From: Ignavibacteria bacterium | Lineage (GTDB): Bacteria; Bacteroidota; Ignavibacteria; OLB7 | Assembly (NCBI GenBank): GCA_020635205.1 | Contig: JACKAE010000004.1 | Location: 372,001-436,000, forward strand | Direction: 5' to 3' | Length of the DNA: 64,000 nt | Shown: positions 10,101 through 18,836 of the stretch, in pieces | Layout of the letters: every line of letters starts with the position of its first letter | Position numbering within the stretch: position 1 is the stretch's first letter | The notes under the pieces: generated by a model | Told to the model about the DNA's origin: nothing | Seen by the model: only the letters and a program-made list of their open reading frames with translations | The model's database searches: none | Position numbers and translations under genes: made by a program

Positions 10101-13100
10101 CCGCAACTGACCAAAGGCATCGTAGTATTGCGCGAACTTCTTCCCAAGCTCGTTTGTTACCACCTTCACCGATACCGAGCCGTAGAAGTCTTGCTCGGAT
10201 GGGACAAAGTCGAAGCAACTTGTCGGGTAGACTTGCGGCAGTTCAGGGTTCGGATTAGGATCGTAGGTGCAGGTGTAGTATTCCACATGGGTGAATGTTC
10301 CATCCTGATTCCACGTCGTATCAGCACGTCCCGCACCGTCGTAGGCGGTGGTCACCGTATCGTTCAACTGGTCACGTGCCTTTAACACCATGCCAAGCCC
10401 GTCATAGTGCGCCAGCACAGAATCATACCGCACCGGGCTATCCATCGGACCGATGGGCGTTTTTGATTTCAGCAACCGGTAGTCCGCACCGAAGTAATTT
10501 GTCGTGCTCATCCGCCGTGCCTCTCCGAGCATCGCAATGCCTCCGACACCCTGATTTGAGGTGTGCAGACTATCGTCAACCTTTGCGATCACCGTCGAAG
10601 TCAACCCTTCGTCGTCATACTCGTAGTGGAGCGTGTAATCCGACAACGTATTCCGCTTCAGCGTGTGAACGTAGAGCTTCAGCAGTGGACGGTAGTTTGA
10701 CTCGCTCTCATACCCGTTGATGAAGTCTACACGTCCGTTCACCGTGGTCGTTGTCAGGATAAAACGGAGCACATCATCGTTTTCAATGGTATCGAGGAAA
10801 TCGACAAGATTTACGCGCAAGAGAAACTGGCCGTTCACCGTGTCGGGGTCGCTCATCGTGCGCATCCCCTTCCCTACCTCGCCACCGGTTGTGCCGCTTC
10901 CCGTGCCACCTCCCCCCGGATCGTAGGCTAAGGCATCACAATTCAGCAACCACGTCTTCGAGAACGTTGGATGATCCGGCATCCACATATTCACCGTCAC
11001 GCAACTGCCGATCACCGTCGAGGCATATAGCTCCACAAAGGCACTGTCGATGTTGATAATATCGTGACCGTAAGCGCTCGGAAGCATAAAGCTCAGATAC
11101 CCGGTCGATGAGTCGCGCCACTGAAACGGCTGGTCTACACCGCCAAACGTCTGGCTGCTGGCTCCCTTCTCGTCTGCACGGCTGCCAAAGCCCCCGCAAG
11201 GGGGTTCGTTCACCGTGGGGTGATCGATAAAGAGGTGTTCGGAACCGCCTAACGGAACACTGTATGAACCGGCAACCCACCCGTTGTTCGGTGTGCAGTC
11301 AGTCGTATCGTAGTGATCTATCCACGCGCTGCCACCATATCCAGTAATCTCCTCAAGGCCGTGAAAGTCCACAAAGTATGTGCTGTCCGGTGACTGGAAG
11401 TCATAGGGCAACCACGCATAGGTCAATCGCCCGTTGTAGTCGTAGCTGTATTCCGACAACCATCCGTTCGGATCGACCGAGGCTGTCACCTGTCCAAAGC
11501 GGCTCAGCTCGTTCATCGTCGTCAATGTGTCGATTTTCAGCGTCAGCAGCGGATCGTACCGCCGCACTTCCACCCGCTGGCTCTGCGGTATCTCGTAGCG
11601 GTAGGCCGTGGACGACCCATCCTTCAAGGTTTGGGAATAGGTCAGGTCATCGTTCGCCAGCATCATCCCTGTCGGGTAGGACGTTGAAGGGATGCCGGGG
11701 TGACGGTAGCCGTAGTAGTTCCTCCCCTTCGCACCAAGTCCGTTGATCGTGTAGTCCGGCATACCCCGGTCAAAGTTTGCATAGCCGATGGCGTTGCTCG
11801 ACAACGTGCGGCGATCCCGTCCGAAGAGCGTATCGGAAAGCAACGCACCTGCCATGCCAAGCTGGAGCAATCCGGTGATCGTCTCCGGCCCTCCGTCGCA
11901 ATCTCCCACCAAACAGTAGACATTCCGTTTTCCGGCAAGGTAGTCTCCGTTTGCCGTCGTCGTCCGCGTCTCCTCAACCAAGCCAAAGAAGGGGGGAATC
12001 TTGTAATCGCCCAGCGTAATCGTATCGTATCCGGTCACGACGAGGATACGCGGATCGTAGAAGACCTCGGCAAACGTTCTGTGTTCAAAGTCAGGGTCGT
12101 GGAGCGTATCGCGATACTTGAAGAAGTTGTGATGCATCGCAAACTTGTCGATCCTCGCTTGTATGGTCGTGAAGGTCGTATCGAACTCCATGATATTCAG
12201 GTAGTCGGTAACGGTCAGGGTATGGTTCCGCTCAAGAGGGTCTTGGATGTAGGTTGTTTTCTTGCTCAATCCCAACCCGAAGTATTTAATCAACGTGTCT
12301 TCCTCACCGAAACGGCGGATCGTGTCGAGTTCGTAAGTGTAGTACTGTCTTCCCTGCGCTGCGTTGTTTGAGGTAGAATTTGCCACTAATGGCAGCCAGA
12401 GATAGGGAGCAGGATTGGTGTAGGTTGTGTACTGTCCGGTCGAATCGGTCTTCACCCCGTTTACGTAGCCGGAGGTCTCCACTTTGTTCAGGGCAGTATA
12501 GTACTTGTCCGGGCTAAGGTAGAGTGCGTGTGGAAGGAGATGGCGGCTATACTCGTAGGACGTGACGGTAGTTCTCCCACTGATGTGATCTTTCGTCGAG
12601 ACCACTGCCCCGGTCGGCGTCGTTCCCACAAGAGAGGTGCCGAAAACAAAATCGTAGTAGTCTGTTGTCAGAAGGACACCACCAACGCCAAGCGTTCGCT
12701 TTTCTATGCTGTCTGCCGCGTTCGAGAAGGCGTAGGGATAATCTCCGACAGAACCTTGCGTGACGGTTAAGGTATCAAGTCCTGCTACGTCAATCGTCGT
12801 GCCTCCACCACGGTTGTGGTAGGTGAGGGCATACTGTGTTGTCGGCTCCACAACCTCGCTGAGCCGGTAGTTATCCAGCGTCACCGTGGCGGCAGCCTTC
12901 GGAAAGCCAAAGCCGTAGTGCCGCCGCTCGTAGGTCTCGTAATCGAAGGTGGTCTCCCGGTCTTCCGGGTCAGTGATCCGGGTTACGTAGCCAATCCACG
13001 ATTTGTACTGTCCAGCCTCCTCCAGATCGAAGGTGGCAACCGCTTCTGCCTCTGCGGTAAGATACCCTAACGTTGCCAATGGAAAGACTTCGCTCGATAC

Positions 13101-14294
13101 CGCATTGCCGCTATAGGCAATCGTATCGAAACGGACGGTGGTCGCGCGTCCTTCATCCTTCACCACCATCCAGCCGTCACCGTAGGAGAAGGTGGCATCA
13201 CCGACACCGGTCAGCAAGGCACGTCCCTTTGTTGAATCCGAGAGCTTCACGTAAGAAAAAGCGGTGCTGTAATCGTAGAGTTCGCCGTGACGGGAATAGT
13301 TCAGTTGCACAAGACGCTCTCCGGCCATGCGTACTTCGGAGAGATAGAAGATTGTCGGGTTGGCACGTACCCCACCAAAGTGGACATACCCGTCCCGCAG
13401 GTCTGCCATACCGTAGGGATTGAACCGCTCTGAAAATATATACTCAAGCCCATCTCCCGGATAGTAGTGAACAATCCGGGGCTGAAACCGTGGTTCGTTT
13501 TCGAGGAACTCCTCAAGATAGTCAGGCAAATCAACGTTCTGCTGATATTCCACATAGGCATAGCCTTGCGCGTTGGCTTCATTGACGACGTAATGACCAC
13601 TATAGAGATGTTCGGTCTGGCTCCACGTTGAGGAGGTTGTTACTGCCCCTGCAAGATGCTTGATGTTCATGAGTTCCAAGACGCTGCCGTCGGAGCGGAG
13701 CAGCCGGATCACATCCCGGTAACGGTAGGGCGTGCTTCCTTGTGCTTCCTCATAACTCCCGTGGGCGAAGTCCTGCATCCGGTTGCAGAAATCATAGCCG
13801 TCGATCACCCAGAGAAAATCATCGTCGTCGTAGCTGGTTGTATAGACATCCTCATACGCATCCACCCAATCGGGGTCGGCGTGAAAGGCATTGGCAAAAG
13901 AGAGGGATTGCACGGCAAAGCCGTTGAAGCCGACCAGCCAGACCGGGCGGTTTTGCGTGAACTTGTTCCACTGGGCATAGGGGCTAATCATGCTCTCTTC
14001 GGTGTATTCTCCAAAGGTGGTGAAGGCAACCGAACCGCAATAGTTCAGGGTCAACCCCATGCCGTAGCCCTTCTCCTTCCAGCTTGAGAGCGGATAGCTG
14101 TAGGAGACGTTGCCGTTGGAGTTGGAAACCACCAGTTTCCCGTCAACGGTGATTGCCTTGCCGTGCATAAAGCCCCGTTCGTCATAGAGTTCCCCTGCCT
14201 GTTTTTGCTCGAAGGCTGCTTCTGAATACTGGGCGGTTGCTGGTGTTCCCGCAAGGAGCAGGAACGCTATACAATAGAGGTATCGACCGTTCAT
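7104..14294 (-). CDS. Secreted RHS/YD-repeat protein with JAB-like toxin tip
   Basis: This is a 2396-residue polymorphic toxin-type protein. A Sec signal peptide (LYCIAFLLLAGTPATAQ) follows the chosen ATG at 14294; the frame extends to 14354 but that part is not signal-like. The body is built of YD repeats forming the RHS shell. A Gly-rich linker and a lectin- or carbohydrate-binding-like region lie around residues 1010-1200. The core ends with DHLGSNRVVLDN and YDDNLGRFTSVDP. The C-terminal tip (about residue 2187 on) contains FFEFVAKNSHVEWSQ, then HRHSHPNNTPRPSG and an acidic VDLYGD. These match the JAB-like metallopeptidase toxin family of RHS proteins. A small signal-peptide protein overlaps its end. 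The likely role is interbacterial competition or surface interaction; target and export beyond Sec are unknown. Confidence 0.85.
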   Translation of the reverse strand: MNGRYLYCIAFLLLAGTPATAQYSEAAFEQKQAGELYDERGFMHGKAITVDGKLVVSNSNGNVSYSYPLSSWKEKGYGMGLTLNYCGSVAFTTFGEYTEESMISPYAQWNKFTQNRPVWLVGFNGFAVQSLSFANAFHADPDWVDAYEDVYTTSYDDDDFLWVIDGYDFCNRMQDFAHGSYEEAQGSTPYRYRDVIRLLRSDGSVLELMNIKHLAGAVTTSSTWSQTEHLYSGHYVVNEANAQGYAYVEYQQNVDLPDYLEEFLENEPRFQPRIVHYYPGDGLEYIFSERFNPYGMADLRDGYVHFGGVRANPTIFYLSEVRMAGERLVQLNYSRHGELYDYSTAFSYVKLSDSTKGRALLTGVGDATFSYGDGWMVVKDEGRATTVRFDTIAYSGNAVSSEVFPLATLGYLTAEAEAVATFDLEEAGQYKSWIGYVTRITDPEDRETTFDYETYERRHYGFGFPKAAATVTLDNYRLSEVVEPTTQYALTYHNRGGGTTIDVAGLDTLTVTQGSVGDYPYAFSNAADSIEKRTLGVGGVLLTTDYYDFVFGTSLVGTTPTGAVVSTKDHISGRTTVTSYEYSRHLLPHALYLSPDKYYTALNKVETSGYVNGVKTDSTGQYTTYTNPAPYLWLPLVANSTSNNAAQGRQYYTYELDTIRRFGEEDTLIKYFGLGLSKKTTYIQDPLERNHTLTVTDYLNIMEFDTTFTTIQARIDKFAMHHNFFKYRDTLHDPDFEHRTFAEVFYDPRILVVTGYDTITLGDYKIPPFFGLVEETRTTTANGDYLAGKRNVYCLVGDCDGGPETITGLLQLGMAGALLSDTLFGRDRRTLSSNAIGYANFDRGMPDYTINGLGAKGRNYYGYRHPGIPSTSYPTGMMLANDDLTYSQTLKDGSSTAYRYEIPQSQRVEVRRYDPLLTLKIDTLTTMNELSRFGQVTASVDPNGWLSEYSYDYNGRLTYAWLPYDFQSPDSTYFVDFHGLEEITGYGGSAWIDHYDTTDCTPNNGWVAGSYSVPLGGSEHLFIDHPTVNEPPCGGFGSRADEKGASSQTFGGVDQPFQWRDSSTGYLSFMLPSAYGHDIINIDSAFVELYASTVIGSCVTVNMWMPDHPTFSKTWLLNCDALAYDPGGGGTGSGTTGGEVGKGMRTMSDPDTVNGQFLLRVNLVDFLDTIENDDVLRFILTTTTVNGRVDFINGYESESNYRPLLKLYVHTLKRNTLSDYTLHYEYDDEGLTSTVIAKVDDSLHTSNQGVGGIAMLGEARRMSTTNYFGADYRLLKSKTPIGPMDSPVRYDSVLAHYDGLGMVLKARDQLNDTVTTAYDGAGRADTTWNQDGTFTHVEYYTCTYDPNPNPELPQVYPTSCFDFVPSEQDFYGSVSVKVVTNELGKKFAQYYDAFGQLRREIADSGGLHRVTKYEYDMLGRVKRVTNPAGDETEYWYDDFGRVLYKSQPDLGTISYAYDKLGNVRFVQTQEQEYEDRITFNEYDDLNRVVIVGEADFFDHQTGIDAPRSPLPGSPSPVTGDREKSSYSKTVQSVPTDDTLNLNRITDQLDPNILHDDSLSAFLTANYTLWVPPNSYAKTIPSFWSDLDSIPETCEDMNMAVPDAIGPFLKHEANVYEPTAEISDYDDFENLAKHPENVRIAIHYDTLPYHAGAVWYHFPTKAEWDSLAPHGKVRNLKGREAAVAYREHGGEPYHFSVISYDERGRPEALLRYTENLGFDAIYYAYNSMNQLIAVTVADPYRQFATWYGYDDNGRVDSVWTKLSEAGHGLKGYNGSQAKYPTVAMSRPQSAEITYVYTKTGQVDSMFYPAVSVAVDYRYSPRKWLDTLKATKGGSDLFTQYLTFNAGGQITRQQSQQGGSYPLIQDYTYDGISQLTEWKKQYGGIYGWTRELYAYDPVGNRDSLTYIANGWSTPYPKDYYDNGRGSSVPGVGPNQLLKVTQPSGDYTEYDYDRNGSMTTRQQYTSTNVLTKEERFGYSSWRNLPWSYEREDPTITVGPNVWEYRYRYNAMGEREQKREWLTPAGDVTAPGYEWTYYLLGGSKEQMSVWKGMQTSESGFCGDTGTGSNVYLYPVEYLSYGGYAASLIARPSGTVEYRISDHLGSNRVVLDNTGTVLSTTDYAPFGKPVAGSEDRKNWIDKETDAENDLGNLGVRAYDDNLGRFTSVDPIWEKFAFMNPYHYSHNSPVIRVDPNGLDDYKIDNVTGKITLIPDTEDKNQDRLFAVDDKGEIEQDNVLILKKGILSKGVKGVDKYGHEFVYYVIKGDDAATKFFEFVAKNSHVEWSQTLLGKAGKNGKNYIATAFDEFQEWGGRHLMQEQFADGWTIREHRHSHPNNTPRPSGSATSVDLYGDIGFARWVKAYADGSSKTVFKIYLPAHEIYMWYKKDGEYEHVKLEDKKE
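7800..8912. repeat. Direct repeat, copy A (RHS core, about 1.1 kb)
   Basis: This is the 3' part of the large RHS gene and is duplicated at 5419-6531. The copies end at the core-tip junction on one side, and within the TKTGQVDSMF segment on the other. Confidence 0.9.
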
Positions 14295-14392
14295 TGTGTA
14301 TGCGTTTACAAGTGTGTGATGACAGTTGATGAATCGGGAGCCGAATGCCAGCACGCTGCCAAGCGTGCGCTGTGTCTCAAGCAGGAATTGCG

Positions 14393-15388
14393 CTACTTCA
14401 CGACAATGACCGGATAATCCCCGAAGGACTTCTTCCCGGTATAGACCCGCAGGATATAGTGACCACTCGGCAAACCGCTGAGGTCAACCGTCTCGAAGAC
14501 TTCGCCCCCCTCCTCTGACACGTCAATCTCCGAGTGCCAGACTTCTGCACCGTTCATGCCGAGTACTGCGACCTGATACCGGCCGGTCGGCAGGGGGCGC
14601 ACTTCCACGTTCGTTGTGTAGATCGTCGGGTTCGGCCAGACACGGGCGGCAAAGGATGCTTCACCCGTTTGGGCAAACACCCCCTCGTTTCCCTCCACCA
14701 CCGGTTCTCCCACTTCCGTCGAATCTTCTTCCTCTCCGACAGCCCGGTTCACCCTCTTCAACTCCCAACTTGTCTTGCGCGTGTTGTCCCGCTTCTTCGG
14801 GTTCACCAACTCGGTGTTCACCCCCAACGCCATCGCGTTGAATGGCGCACTTTGGAAGTTCTTGATCTTGTCGAGGTCGATTTTCGATTTGGTCGGAAGT
14901 TTGCTCTGACCGAAGACCACCAGTGCGCGTGCGGTGTCGTGCGGGACACGCTCTCCCTGCTGGCCGTTGAGCGTGTCGATCCCCTTGATCCAGAAGATCA
15001 GGTCGTTCAACGTGTCGTTGACGTTGTATTGATCGATGGAGACAGCGCAGGAATATCGTCCCCAGTTCGGAGCCTCGATCCACGTCGTATCGACCACCTC
15101 GGCGAACCGGAGGGTAGAATCGTACGCCCCCTCATCGCAGAGAGAGACCCCGGCAGAATCAAAGGCTTTGCCCCAGCAGATATATTCGGGCATCCACTGG
15201 AGATTGCGGTGGAGCAGACCGTAGAGCGTGTCCGGCACACAGTCGGGATTGAGGTTGCCGATGTGCATGATCGCCGGATCGTTGAAGGGATCATAAACGG
15301 TAGACTGCTCTTGTGCTGTGAGCAGCGTGCTGCCCAAGAGCATGAGCGCAAGAAACATCCAGCAGCAACGAAATGGCTTCTGAATCAT
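14393..15388 (-). CDS. Secreted protein with type IX secretion C-terminal domain
   Basis: The 331-residue product has a signal peptide ending near LLTAQEQ and a middle region of unknown function. Its C-terminal domain of about 85 residues begins VWPNPT and contains LPTGRYQVAVLGMNG, SGLPSGHYILRV and a basic, hydrophobic end. That is the pattern of Por/type A sorting domains. Such proteins are exported by Sec and then carried across the outer membrane by the type IX system. It lies 98 bp upstream of the RHS gene on the same strand, so both may share a transcript, although it is unclear whether they cooperate. The start at 15388 was chosen for the signal peptide; the frame continues to 15439. 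Confidence 0.8.
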   Translation of the reverse strand: MIQKPFRCCWMFLALMLLGSTLLTAQEQSTVYDPFNDPAIMHIGNLNPDCVPDTLYGLLHRNLQWMPEYICWGKAFDSAGVSLCDEGAYDSTLRFAEVVDTTWIEAPNWGRYSCAVSIDQYNVNDTLNDLIFWIKGIDTLNGQQGERVPHDTARALVVFGQSKLPTKSKIDLDKIKNFQSAPFNAMALGVNTELVNPKKRDNTRKTSWELKRVNRAVGEEEDSTEVGEPVVEGNEGVFAQTGEASFAARVWPNPTIYTTNVEVRPLPTGRYQVAVLGMNGAEVWHSEIDVSEEGGEVFETVDLSGLPSGHYILRVYTGKKSFGDYPVIVVK

Positions 15389-15792
15389 GGCGGTTTCAGG
15401 TTTAGTTGGAGACAGGTGTGCCACAAGGCTGGCAACCACACATCGAAAAAATAATGGAACTATCCGTTCCGATCAAAACAAAACACACGCATTCAAACAA
15501 AAGGTACTATCAGGCTTTCACGGAAAAAAGGTAAAACGGCGTGCCAGGCATCCCTCCCGTGATCGAACGCCCAGCACTGGCCGTGCTCCCGTGGCTGTGG
15601 AATCGTCCCCATGCCCAGCCACTTTATCCCGGTGCATCAGAACGGAACAAGACATGCAGAATAGCTGCACGGCGGCGTGGCATTGAAGGTTTCAAATCCG
15701 TACTTTGTAGAAACGCGCTACCCGATAACACAAATATACGCACATGCGCGTGCATTTCAAAAATATTTCGCGCACATTTGCAATGTTTTTCT
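15389..15792. other. Divergent intergenic region
   Basis: About 400 bases separate the type IX cargo gene (leftward) from an HTH gene (rightward). The part at 15541-15700 is open in one frame, but its composition (many Pro, Arg, His) looks non-coding. No terminator or RNA gene was recognised. Promoters for both genes presumably lie here. Confidence 0.35.
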
Positions 15793-16191
15793 ATGACGAT
15801 TGGCGAAAGGCTTAAATTCTATGCGAAAACACGGCATCGCAGTGTTCGCAATTTTGCCAAAGTATGCGATATCCACCCGTCGCAGATGTCGAAGTATGTG
15901 AATAACGTCAACGAGCCGTCGATCTCCGCGTTGGAAAAAATCAGAGCGGCAGGTGTCTCAATCGACTGGCTCATATCGGGAAACGGTTCTATGGATGTAC
16001 AGCACACAGACCTGACAATGGACACGGCCTCACCCATCGGCATGTATCTTGGAGAGAAGACGCTCTCGGATGTATTCGACCTGAACGATCCCAACCTTTC
16101 CGACCATATCGTATGGATGGAATCAGCCCTGCATTCCCTCAAAGACCTTGTAAAACGTGGCGCAATACTATCGGACGAGAAAAAAAAGTAG
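15793..16191 (+). CDS. HTH (Xre-type) transcriptional regulator
   Basis: The 132-residue protein starts with MTIGERLKFYAKTRHRS and has a helix-turn-helix across residues 15-50 (NFAKVCDIHPSQMSKYVN...EPSISALEKI). This matches Xre/Cro-type domains, including the WLISGNG segment that typically follows in prophage-like repressors. The C-terminal half is helical, with a basic end that may support dimerisation. I chose the ATG at 15793; the frame is open back to 15541 but that part is not protein-like. It probably controls nearby small genes. Confidence 0.75.
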   Translation: MTIGERLKFYAKTRHRSVRNFAKVCDIHPSQMSKYVNNVNEPSISALEKIRAAGVSIDWLISGNGSMDVQHTDLTMDTASPIGMYLGEKTLSDVFDLNDPNLSDHIVWMESALHSLKDLVKRGAILSDEKKK

Positions 16192-16320
16192 TAGGAATGT
16201 AGTATCTGCTTCTTGAGATGATCTCGCTACTTTCGTAGCGTGGGTGTTCTCTGCACGCTCAATTCAAAAAGGGCGTTTCTATGAAGACACCATGCCATCA
16301 TCACCATTCAAGGAGGCTCT

Positions 16321-16614
16321 ATGCACAAACCGGGCATGGAGAGGCCAGCAGACATCGACGATCATTTGATCGTTGCCTATGGTGGCTGTTGGCAGGTTAT
16401 CGACCGGAGACATCCAAAGATCGGAGAGACTGTTCTGGCATACGCGCTAATCCCCGGAGACGGGCGGTTGTTGGTAGGCACGTATGACGGAAGCTCGGTC
16501 ACGGATGGATCCGAGACATGGACGAAGGCAATCATACGGGGCGTGGTGGTCGCCACCATTCCGATGAATGCCGGGGACGGAGATGCGGAAACGCAAACGA
16601 GTGCCATCGCATGA
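16321..16614 (+). CDS. Small hypothetical protein with a strong ribosome site
   Basis: This 97-residue protein is not recognised. An AAGGAGG sequence ends 5 nt before the ATG, which strongly supports the start. The middle (GETVLAYALIPGDGRLLVGTY) forms alternating strands reminiscent of the end of S24-type peptidase folds, but no catalytic residues are visible. It follows the HTH gene by about 130 bp, with a small hairpin (CGCTACTTTCGTAGCG) at 16227-16242 between them. Confidence 0.55.
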   Translation: MHKPGMERPADIDDHLIVAYGGCWQVIDRRHPKIGETVLAYALIPGDGRLLVGTYDGSSVTDGSETWTKAIIRGVVVATIPMNAGDGDAETQTSAIA

Positions 16615-16676
16615 AAGACAGGCAGGTATGTTGCGTATCAATACCTGTCATTCGCGATGACACCCGTCGGTTAATT

Positions 16677-16713
16677 CCGGCACATCTTTCAAAAGGTGTG
16701 CCGGCTGCGTTTT
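16677..16713. terminator. Terminator between convergent genes
   Basis: CCGGCACATCTT pairs with AAGGTGTGCCGG (one G-U pair) and is followed by a short T run. It sits at the meeting point of the rightward 16321 gene and the leftward 16712 gene. A second weaker hairpin (CAGGTAT/ATACCTG) lies just before it at 16623-16648. Confidence 0.65.
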
Positions 16714-16936
16714 AACCTACCCGGCTCAGACCAGACGCCAAAATTTCCTGTCGAATAGATTGAGGCAAATCACGTATTGGCCCGTCATAAAGAGGCATCG
16801 ATCCCCAACACGTTAATCCATAACCCTTTTTCGAGACAAGTTCCTCCGCAATCGACACATATCCTCCATCCTCAATCGTGATGGTATAGTGCCCGTTGCT
16901 TAACGTACCATCATGAATTTTTTTATACTGGGGCAT
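16712..16936 (-). CDS. Small hypothetical protein
   Basis: This 74-residue protein is not recognised. It begins MPQYKKIHDGTLSNGHYTI and has a pattern of short strands (YTITIEDGGYVSIAEELV) with no signal peptide. It lies 21 bp downstream of the secreted Cys-rich protein and is probably co-transcribed with it, so it might be a cytoplasmic companion. Overlapping antisense frames are less convincing. Confidence 0.5.
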   Translation of the reverse strand: MPQYKKIHDGTLSNGHYTITIEDGGYVSIAEELVSKKGYGLTCWGSMPLYDGPIRDLPQSIRQEILASGLSRVG

Positions 16937-16957
16937 GTCTTTTATTCCAGCCCTGAT

Positions 16958-17509
16958 TTATAAATGGGTACTACTACACTGACCAGAACAACTCGAATAC
17001 GTCCCGCCAGTTTTCCCAATGGTTCCTGCTCCTCCGGTTCCGGGGCATTCAATGCTGTAGCCCCTGTAAATCCACGAGGAACCACATGCCGAAAATTCTG
17101 CCGAACACCCAGAACCGGAACGTGTGCCACATTCTTCGATCCATACCCGCACTGGCTTGGTGAAGCTCGATGTTGAACACCCCGGATAACCTGACTCTAC
17201 CCCCTTAAGAACAACAGCATCAGCCACATCCCGTGCGATCTCATTCAGTGGCACGCTATTTAACGTGCTACAGACACCACTTCCTGAAAATGTCAATGAT
17301 GAGAGATGCAGCACGAAATCATAGTTTCCGTTCACCAGCCAGACAGTCACCTCGTATCCTGATTGCACGTCCGTGGCAGACAGGATGTCTGCCGTACCTG
17401 TAAACGTTGTCACGTACTGCGCCGTCGGCTCTACCGGATGCTGGGCATAGAGAATGTCTGGAAGAAACAAAACCGCAATCGCGAAGATCGCTACGTATGT
17501 GCGTCTCAT
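16958..17509 (-). CDS. Secreted cysteine-rich hypothetical protein
   Basis: This 183-residue protein has a clear signal peptide (AIFAIAVLFLPDILYAQ). The mature part has at least eight cysteines concentrated in the last 80 residues, between Gly/Ser-rich stretches, which suggests disulfide-stabilised extracellular structure. No family is recognised. It lies upstream of the small 16712 gene in the same direction and downstream of the LuxR-type regulator. Confidence 0.6.
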   Translation of the reverse strand: MRRTYVAIFAIAVLFLPDILYAQHPVEPTAQYVTTFTGTADILSATDVQSGYEVTVWLVNGNYDFVLHLSSLTFSGSGVCSTLNSVPLNEIARDVADAVVLKGVESGYPGCSTSSFTKPVRVWIEECGTRSGSGCSAEFSACGSSWIYRGYSIECPGTGGAGTIGKTGGTYSSCSGQCSSTHL

Positions 17510-17570
17510 GATGAGAGCTTACGGCAATAACCATCTTGAATCAATCAGATGAAAATCTGATTTTGTGGGA

Positions 17571-18332
17571 TCATTGATTGCGTGGAGTCATATAGCGGGA
17601 AAAGATCGCCTTGACGCTTTTCACGCCAAGTTTCTGGTAGAGGGAAGCAATATGGCTGTTGACGGTGCTCCTTGAAACGCACAGCGTATCCGCCATGTCA
17701 TCATAAGAAAACCCGGTGATGAGAAGAAGGAGAATTTCCTCTTCCCGTGAAGTGAGTTCGACATCTTGTCTAACCCTCTTGACCAGATCGGGAAAGGCAA
17801 CTTCGTGCGGACGTGTGGCTTGATAACGGGCAATATGATCCGAGAACAGGAAAGCGATAAACGCCTTCATCTCCTCCAAAAGTTGGAGCGTTTCTTCGGA
17901 GATCGGCGGCAGGTGAATTGAACGGAACAGCAGAATTGAGCCGCAATAGGTTTTCTCCTGATAGAGGTAATCAAATCCAATGGCTTCCTGATACTTTTCA
18001 AGGGGAAAACCGTTATGTCGTCCATCCTCAAGAATATCCCGCCACCGCTCCGTGGATGCCAACTGACGTTTGAGCACGGCACGCTGGCGCACCGATGCGC
18101 TATCGAAGGAATCCCTTAAAACCTGAAACTGGCTCTGCTCATCCTCTTCTGGATTGGAAAGGTTCAGTGTCGTATAGACGTTAACGACAATGTGGTCAAC
18201 ATCCCCCAGCAAGCGCATGAGAACCGTGCGGAACTCCTTGCACCACATCTGGGTATCCGTTGTTTGCGGCAATTCCCGCAGGAACTGCAACGCCTCCGGC
18301 GTAAAAGGACTATGTAGCGTGACAGTTGACAT
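17571..18332 (-). CDS. LuxR-family transcriptional regulator
   Basis: The 253-residue protein has a C-terminal LuxR/GerE HTH domain (about residues 185-250). The hallmark LTSREEEILLLLITGFS is followed by ADTLCVSRSTVNSHIASLYQKLGV. The N-terminal region of about 180 residues is not a recognisable receiver (no conserved phosphorylation Asp pattern) and may sense a ligand. The ATG at 18332 was preferred to a GTG at 18398, but neither has a convincing ribosome site. It lies between an Xre-type gene upstream and the secreted Cys-rich protein downstream. Confidence 0.8.
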   Translation of the reverse strand: MSTVTLHSPFTPEALQFLRELPQTTDTQMWCKEFRTVLMRLLGDVDHIVVNVYTTLNLSNPEEDEQSQFQVLRDSFDSASVRQRAVLKRQLASTERWRDILEDGRHNGFPLEKYQEAIGFDYLYQEKTYCGSILLFRSIHLPPISEETLQLLEEMKAFIAFLFSDHIARYQATRPHEVAFPDLVKRVRQDVELTSREEEILLLLITGFSYDDMADTLCVSRSTVNSHIASLYQKLGVKSVKAIFSRYMTPRNQ

Positions 18333-18432
18333 TGAAGGAATAATATACAGAGATCCGCAGAGAGTTTTCCCCCTGCCCTGTTCCGTATCCTTTATCACGG
18401 ACGCGGAGATTTGGGTACAGGCCGCGTCGCTG

Positions 18433-18696
18433 TCAATATATTTTTTTCATGACTTCGTTCATCAATTCTCCGGGCGTTGTTTCCAGCCCTTGAGCGATCT
18501 GGATAATACCGCGCAGGCAGACTTGAACCTTTCCCGCCTCAATCTTGCCAATATGAGATCGATCAAGCCCGCCTTCACTCTGCAAATCAATCAACCGCAG
18601 GCCAAGGGCAAGGCGTTTTTCCCGAACGATCTGTCCAAAAATCACGTCAGCCGATTGCTCTTGAGCTGCTTTCGATGATGTTTTTTTTCCCGGCAT
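18433..18696 (-). CDS. Xre-family HTH regulator
   Basis: The 87-residue protein contains one HTH domain, IVREKRLALGLRLIDLQSE followed by DRSHIGKIEAGKVQVCLRGI and a closing helix (IAQGLETTPGELM). This is canonical for single-domain Xre regulators. A basic, Ser-rich N-terminal tail precedes it. It lies 100 bp upstream of the LuxR-type gene on the same strand and is divergent from the YCF48-repeat gene. Confidence 0.85.
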   Translation of the reverse strand: MPGKKTSSKAAQEQSADVIFGQIVREKRLALGLRLIDLQSEGGLDRSHIGKIEAGKVQVCLRGIIQIAQGLETTPGELMNEVMKKIY

Positions 18697-18836
18697 AGCT
18701 TAAAAGTATCCGAGTCGGCAAGAAGCGAGGGGCATATATGCCCATGATTTCTTATATTCATATGATTCAGTCTTGTACGGCTGCCCCATTGGGCGTCACC
18801 TGCACTTTAATCGTTAGAATCCTCTCACTAATCAAC

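Noticed and set aside
11700..12371. 223-residue rightward frame inside the RHS gene
   Set aside because: It is antisense to YD-repeat coding sequence and shows no domain, signal or ribosome site.
14534..15454. 306-residue rightward frame opposite the type IX cargo gene
   Set aside because: It is fully antisense to a gene with a signal peptide and sorting domain. Its His/Arg/Val-rich composition is that of a shadow frame.
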